Shown: positions 4,745 to 6,593 of the stretch, in pieces
How the letters are laid out: every line of letters starts with the position of its first letter
How positions within the stretch are numbered: the first letter of the stretch is position 1
Assembly: GCA_905479025.1 (NCBI GenBank)
Contig: CAJQKX010000293.1
Span: 1-6,593 of the forward strand
DNA from: an uncultured Paraglaciecola sp.
GTDB taxonomy: Bacteria; Pseudomonadota; Gammaproteobacteria; Enterobacterales; Alteromonadaceae
DNA length: 6,593 nt
Reading direction: 5' to 3'
Position numbers and translations under genes: made by a program
The notes under the pieces: model-generated
Database searches by the model: none
What the model saw: only the letters and a program-made list of their open reading frames with translations
What the model was told of the DNA's origin: nothing

Positions 4745-6154
4745 TCAGGAATTTTCTCTGTTTGCTATATATTCCAGCGCTTTGTTTATACGTTGTTCAA
4801 TTTGCGCTGGTTTAAGTAAATTTAAGGTTAAATCTAATGAAGGTGAATTACCTGCTCCTGTGACTGCTACTCGCAATGGCATGCCCACTTTCCCCATACC
4901 CACCTCTAACTCTTCAGCAGTTTGGTTAATCGCGTTATGAATAGACTCAGTATTCCACTGAGTCAGAGCTGATAATTTACTTTGCACCAGCAGCAAAGCG
5001 TCTTTGGCAACAGGACGTAAGTGCTTTTTAGCCGCTTTTTCGTCAAAAGCTTCATATTCCTGATAAAAATAGCCACTGATTTGAGCAAGCTCTTTTAAGG
5101 TTTTAACCCGATCAGCCTGCACAGTAATCACGTCTTCTAATGCTGGGCCTTGAGTAATATCAATACCTTGTTGAGCAAAATGCCATTTAGCATGTTCAGC
5201 CACTTCTTTGGCAGGCTGTGTTTTCATGTAATGTTGGTTTAACCAAATAAGTTTATCTGTGTTAAACGCAGAGGCAGACTGACCAATGGCATCTAGAGAA
5301 AACAACTCAATCATTTCTTCTACTGAGAATATTTCCTGATCGCCGTGTGACCAACCAAGACGCACCAAATAATTTAGCAATGCTTGAGGTAGATAACCTT
5401 CATCTCTAAACTCCATTACACCGACAGCATTAGTGCGTTTTGATAATTTTTTACCGTCGTCACCTAAAATCATAGATACGTGGGCATATTCTGGAATAGG
5501 CGCACCTAAGGCCTGTAATATATTAATTTGACGGGGGGTGTTGTTGATATGATCTTCACCTCGTACCACATGACTAATGCCCATGTCCCAATCATCTACT
5601 ACCACACAAAAATTATAGGTTGGCGCCCCGTCAGTGCGACGGATAATCAAGTCATCTAATTCACTGTTAGCAATTTCAATATCACCACGAATATGATCTT
5701 TAATGACCACACTGCCTGTTTGCGGTGTTTTAAAACGAATGGCAAAAGGTTTATCTTGAGGATGATCAGTACGCTCGCGCCATGTGCCAGGATAACGAGG
5801 CTTTTCGCCCTTAGCCATTTGTTGTTCGCGAATAGCATCCAATTCAGCAGATGGCATGTAACACTTATAGGCTTTACCTGCAGCTAGCAGTTGGTCAATT
5901 AATTGATTGTAACGATCAAAACGCTGGGTCTGATAAAACGGACCTTCATCCCATTGTAAACCTAACCACTGCATACCTTCGAGGATCGCATCGATAGCTG
6001 CTTGGGTGGAACGTTCAATATCCGTATCTTCAATACGTAATACAAATTTACCACCCTTACTTTTGGCATACAGCCAAGAATAAAGCGCGGTACGCGCACC
6101 ACCAACGTGAAGATAACCTGTGGGACTAGGGGCGAAACGGGTAACAGTTGTCAT
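4745..6154 (-). CDS. gltX: Glutamyl-tRNA synthetase
   Basis: This cytoplasmic class I synthetase joins glutamate to tRNA-Glu using ATP. The 469 residues match the family length (E. coli 471). The Rossmann domain has the HIGH-type motif [11 protein letters not shown] (9-19) and RIEDTD (40-45), followed by [14 protein letters not shown] (196-209) and the KMSKS-type loop KKLSKR (235-240). The C-terminal half is the helical anticodon-binding domain. Of the four E. coli zinc ligands only Cys98 remains (KCYM, 97-100); the positions of Cys100, Cys125 and His127 are Met, Trp and Glu (GTWRER), so this is a zinc-free variant, as in many bacteria. The ATG at 6154-6152 starts right at the conserved N-terminus, with only a weak AGG upstream. 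There is no terminator between its stop and the tRNA promoter, so read-through into the tRNA operon is possible. Confidence 0.98.
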   Translation of the reverse strand: MTTVTRFAPSPTGYLHVGGARTALYSWLYAKSKGGKFVLRIEDTDIERSTQAAIDAILEGMQWLGLQWDEGPFYQTQRFDRYNQLIDQLLAAGKAYKCYMPSAELDAIREQQMAKGEKPRYPGTWRERTDHPQDKPFAIRFKTPQTGSVVIKDHIRGDIEIANSELDDLIIRRTDGAPTYNFCVVVDDWDMGISHVVRGEDHINNTPRQINILQALGAPIPEYAHVSMILGDDGKKLSKRTNAVGVMEFRDEGYLPQALLNYLVRLGWSHGDQEIFSVEEMIELFSLDAIGQSASAFNTDKLIWLNQHYMKTQPAKEVAEHAKWHFAQQGIDITQGPALEDVITVQADRVKTLKELAQISGYFYQEYEAFDEKAAKKHLRPVAKDALLLVQSKLSALTQWNTESIHNAINQTAEELEVGMGKVGMPLRVAVTGAGNSPSLDLTLNLLKPAQIEQRINKALEYIANRENS

Positions 6155-6175
6155 GTAATAGCAGCCTGATCTAAA

Positions 6176-6199
6176 ATTGACTGCATTTTAACAGTCAAT
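6176..6199 (-). promoter_or_regulatory. Perfect inverted repeat in the gltX leader
   Basis: ATTGACTG (6176-6183) and CAGTCAAT (6192-6199) form an 8-bp perfect inverted repeat with an 8-nt loop, 22 nt before the gltX start codon. If the extended -10 element at 6208-6216 is used, it would form a hairpin at the very 5' end of the mRNA; alternatively it is a protein-binding operator. It lacks a U-run, so it is not a terminator. Confidence 0.5.
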
Positions 6200-6207
6200 C
6201 ACAGTAA

Positions 6208-6216
6208 TTTATATCA
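6208..6216 (-). promoter_or_regulatory. Candidate extended -10 promoter of gltX
   Basis: On the minus strand TGA-TATAAA reads as TGn plus a 5/6 -10 hexamer (6216-6208). The position 17 nt upstream does not resemble a -35, which fits an extended -10 promoter. The start would be near 6201, giving a leader of about 47 nt that includes the inverted repeat. Confidence 0.4.
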
Positions 6217-6339
6217 GCAAAAAATCATTTAGAATAAAAGATTGAGTAAAAATGGCAGTGTATTTTTTACCTGGAACTTCAGTTAACTTTAAAAAACGTC
6301 CAGTTTTCATTCAATAGCACAATAATTTTCATTTAGATG

Positions 6340-6374
6340 TTGACAGTCAAAAGCTCATATCTATAATAGCGCTC
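6340..6374 (+). promoter_or_regulatory. Near-perfect stable-RNA promoter, divergent from gltX
   Basis: TTGACA (6340-6345, 6/6) and TATAAT (6362-6367, 6/6) with a 16-nt spacer are followed by the GC-rich stretch AGCGCTCC. The upstream DNA (about 6320-6335) is AT-rich like an UP element. It has the same design as the tRNA-Ala operon promoter, which implies strong growth-rate-controlled transcription rightwards into the tRNA-like units. The start is expected near 6374, where a short stem CTTAC/GTAAG (6377-6381 with 6394-6398) begins the transcript. Confidence 0.88.
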
Positions 6375-6405
6375 CTCTTACCGGCCAAGGCTAGTAAGAA
6401 AGACA

Positions 6406-6498
6406 GCACTGATAGCTTCTTGTTCAGATGCCAAGAATAGAAAGCATCATCGTCTTTACGAAGAAAAGACGGGGTCACTGGTTCAAGCCCAGTAGCAG
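6406..6498 (+). pseudogene. Aberrant tRNA-like unit A (possible degenerate tRNA-Val)
   Basis: The 3' half is tRNA-like: GGGGTCACTGG leads into a perfect T-arm ACTGG-TTCAAGC-CCAGT (6477-6493). The rest does not make a cloverleaf. Instead there are hairpins TTCTTG/CAAGAA (6417-6422 with 6432-6437) and CGTCTTT/AAAGACG (6451-6457 with 6465-6471, 7-nt loop), the latter where the anticodon arm should be but two pairs too long and without U33. No acceptor partner is evident for AGCAGTA, and no CCA follows. The left limit is approximate. It sits where E. coli has valU. It could be a decayed tRNA, a structured RNA or an assembly artefact. Confidence 0.45.
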
Positions 6499-6506
6499 TA
6501 AAATTT

Positions 6507-6593
6507 GGTCGCTTAGCTCAGTTGAAAAAAGACAGAGCATCGCCGCTCTTTATAAAGGTCGGTCGAGTGACACTGGTTCAAGCCCAGTAGCAG
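6507..6593 (+). pseudogene. Aberrant tRNA-like unit B, cut by the window edge
   Basis: The 5' half looks like a real tRNA: acceptor strand GGTCGCT (6507-6513), T8-A9, and D-stem GCTC/GAGC (6516-6519 with 6535-6538). The D-loop is 15 nt, with AAAAAAGAC after GTTG. The anticodon region (6540-6566) is a 27-nt imperfect hairpin ending in CTTTATAAAG rather than a 5-bp stem with a 7-nt loop. The T-arm ACTGG-TTCAAGC-CCAGT (6572-6588) is perfect. The acceptor 3' strand begins AGCAG, pairing for three positions and then failing, where AGCGACC would be needed. The last 23 bases repeat 6476-6498 exactly, at a 95-bp period, so the array may continue. Val or Lys ancestry is possible. Confidence 0.5.

Noticed and set aside
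6252..6317. 21-codon ATG frame between gltX and the divergent promoter
   Set aside because: It is too short, has only a weak GAG upstream, and lies before the promoter at 6340, so it has no evident transcript.

Overview
The window looks like chromosomal DNA of a moderately AT-rich marine-type gammaproteobacterium, most likely an Alteromonadales relative. This rests on recognisable housekeeping proteins (TesA, a DUF1289 protein with DusC, GltX) and on tRNA genes with encoded CCA next to gltX. It is inferred from protein and tRNA resemblance; no search was possible.

Layout, left to right. (1) The 3' part of a tesA-like esterase gene (+) enters from the left edge. (2) Three minus-strand genes follow in transcriptional order from about 1942 down to 548: a DUF1289 small Cys-rich protein, dusC (its GTG start shares a base with the previous stop), and a possible 70-aa membrane peptide. 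(3) A 377-bp divergent intergenic region holds outward promoters and a long imperfect hairpin. (4) A 457-aa uncharacterised protein with a central two-helix membrane hairpin is encoded on +. (5) A convergent gap holds a 72-bp tandem repeat (2.6 copies, two hairpins per unit) and the terminator of the next operon. (6) A minus-strand tRNA operon runs tRNA-Ala(GGC), tRNA-Glu(TTC), tRNA-Glu(TTC), from a near-consensus stable-RNA promoter just behind gltX. (7) gltX (-) encodes glutamyl-tRNA synthetase. (8) Divergent from gltX is a near-perfect stable-RNA promoter (+), followed not by normal tRNA genes but by at least two aberrant tRNA-like units that run off the right edge.

The common thread is tRNA biology. 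GltX charges the tRNA-Glu made by the operon directly downstream of it, and DusC modifies tRNA D-loops. As I recall, E. coli gltX has alaX/alaW nearby on one side and divergent valUXY-lysV on the other, so a tRNA operon is expected where the aberrant units lie. Those units keep a perfect T-arm and promoter but have an enlarged D-loop, over-long anticodon-region hairpins and no CCA end. They could be decayed tRNAs, structured tRNA-like RNAs or an assembly chimera. They are the strongest oddity here, followed by the paired, covarying hairpins in the two tRNA spacers and the tandem repeat.
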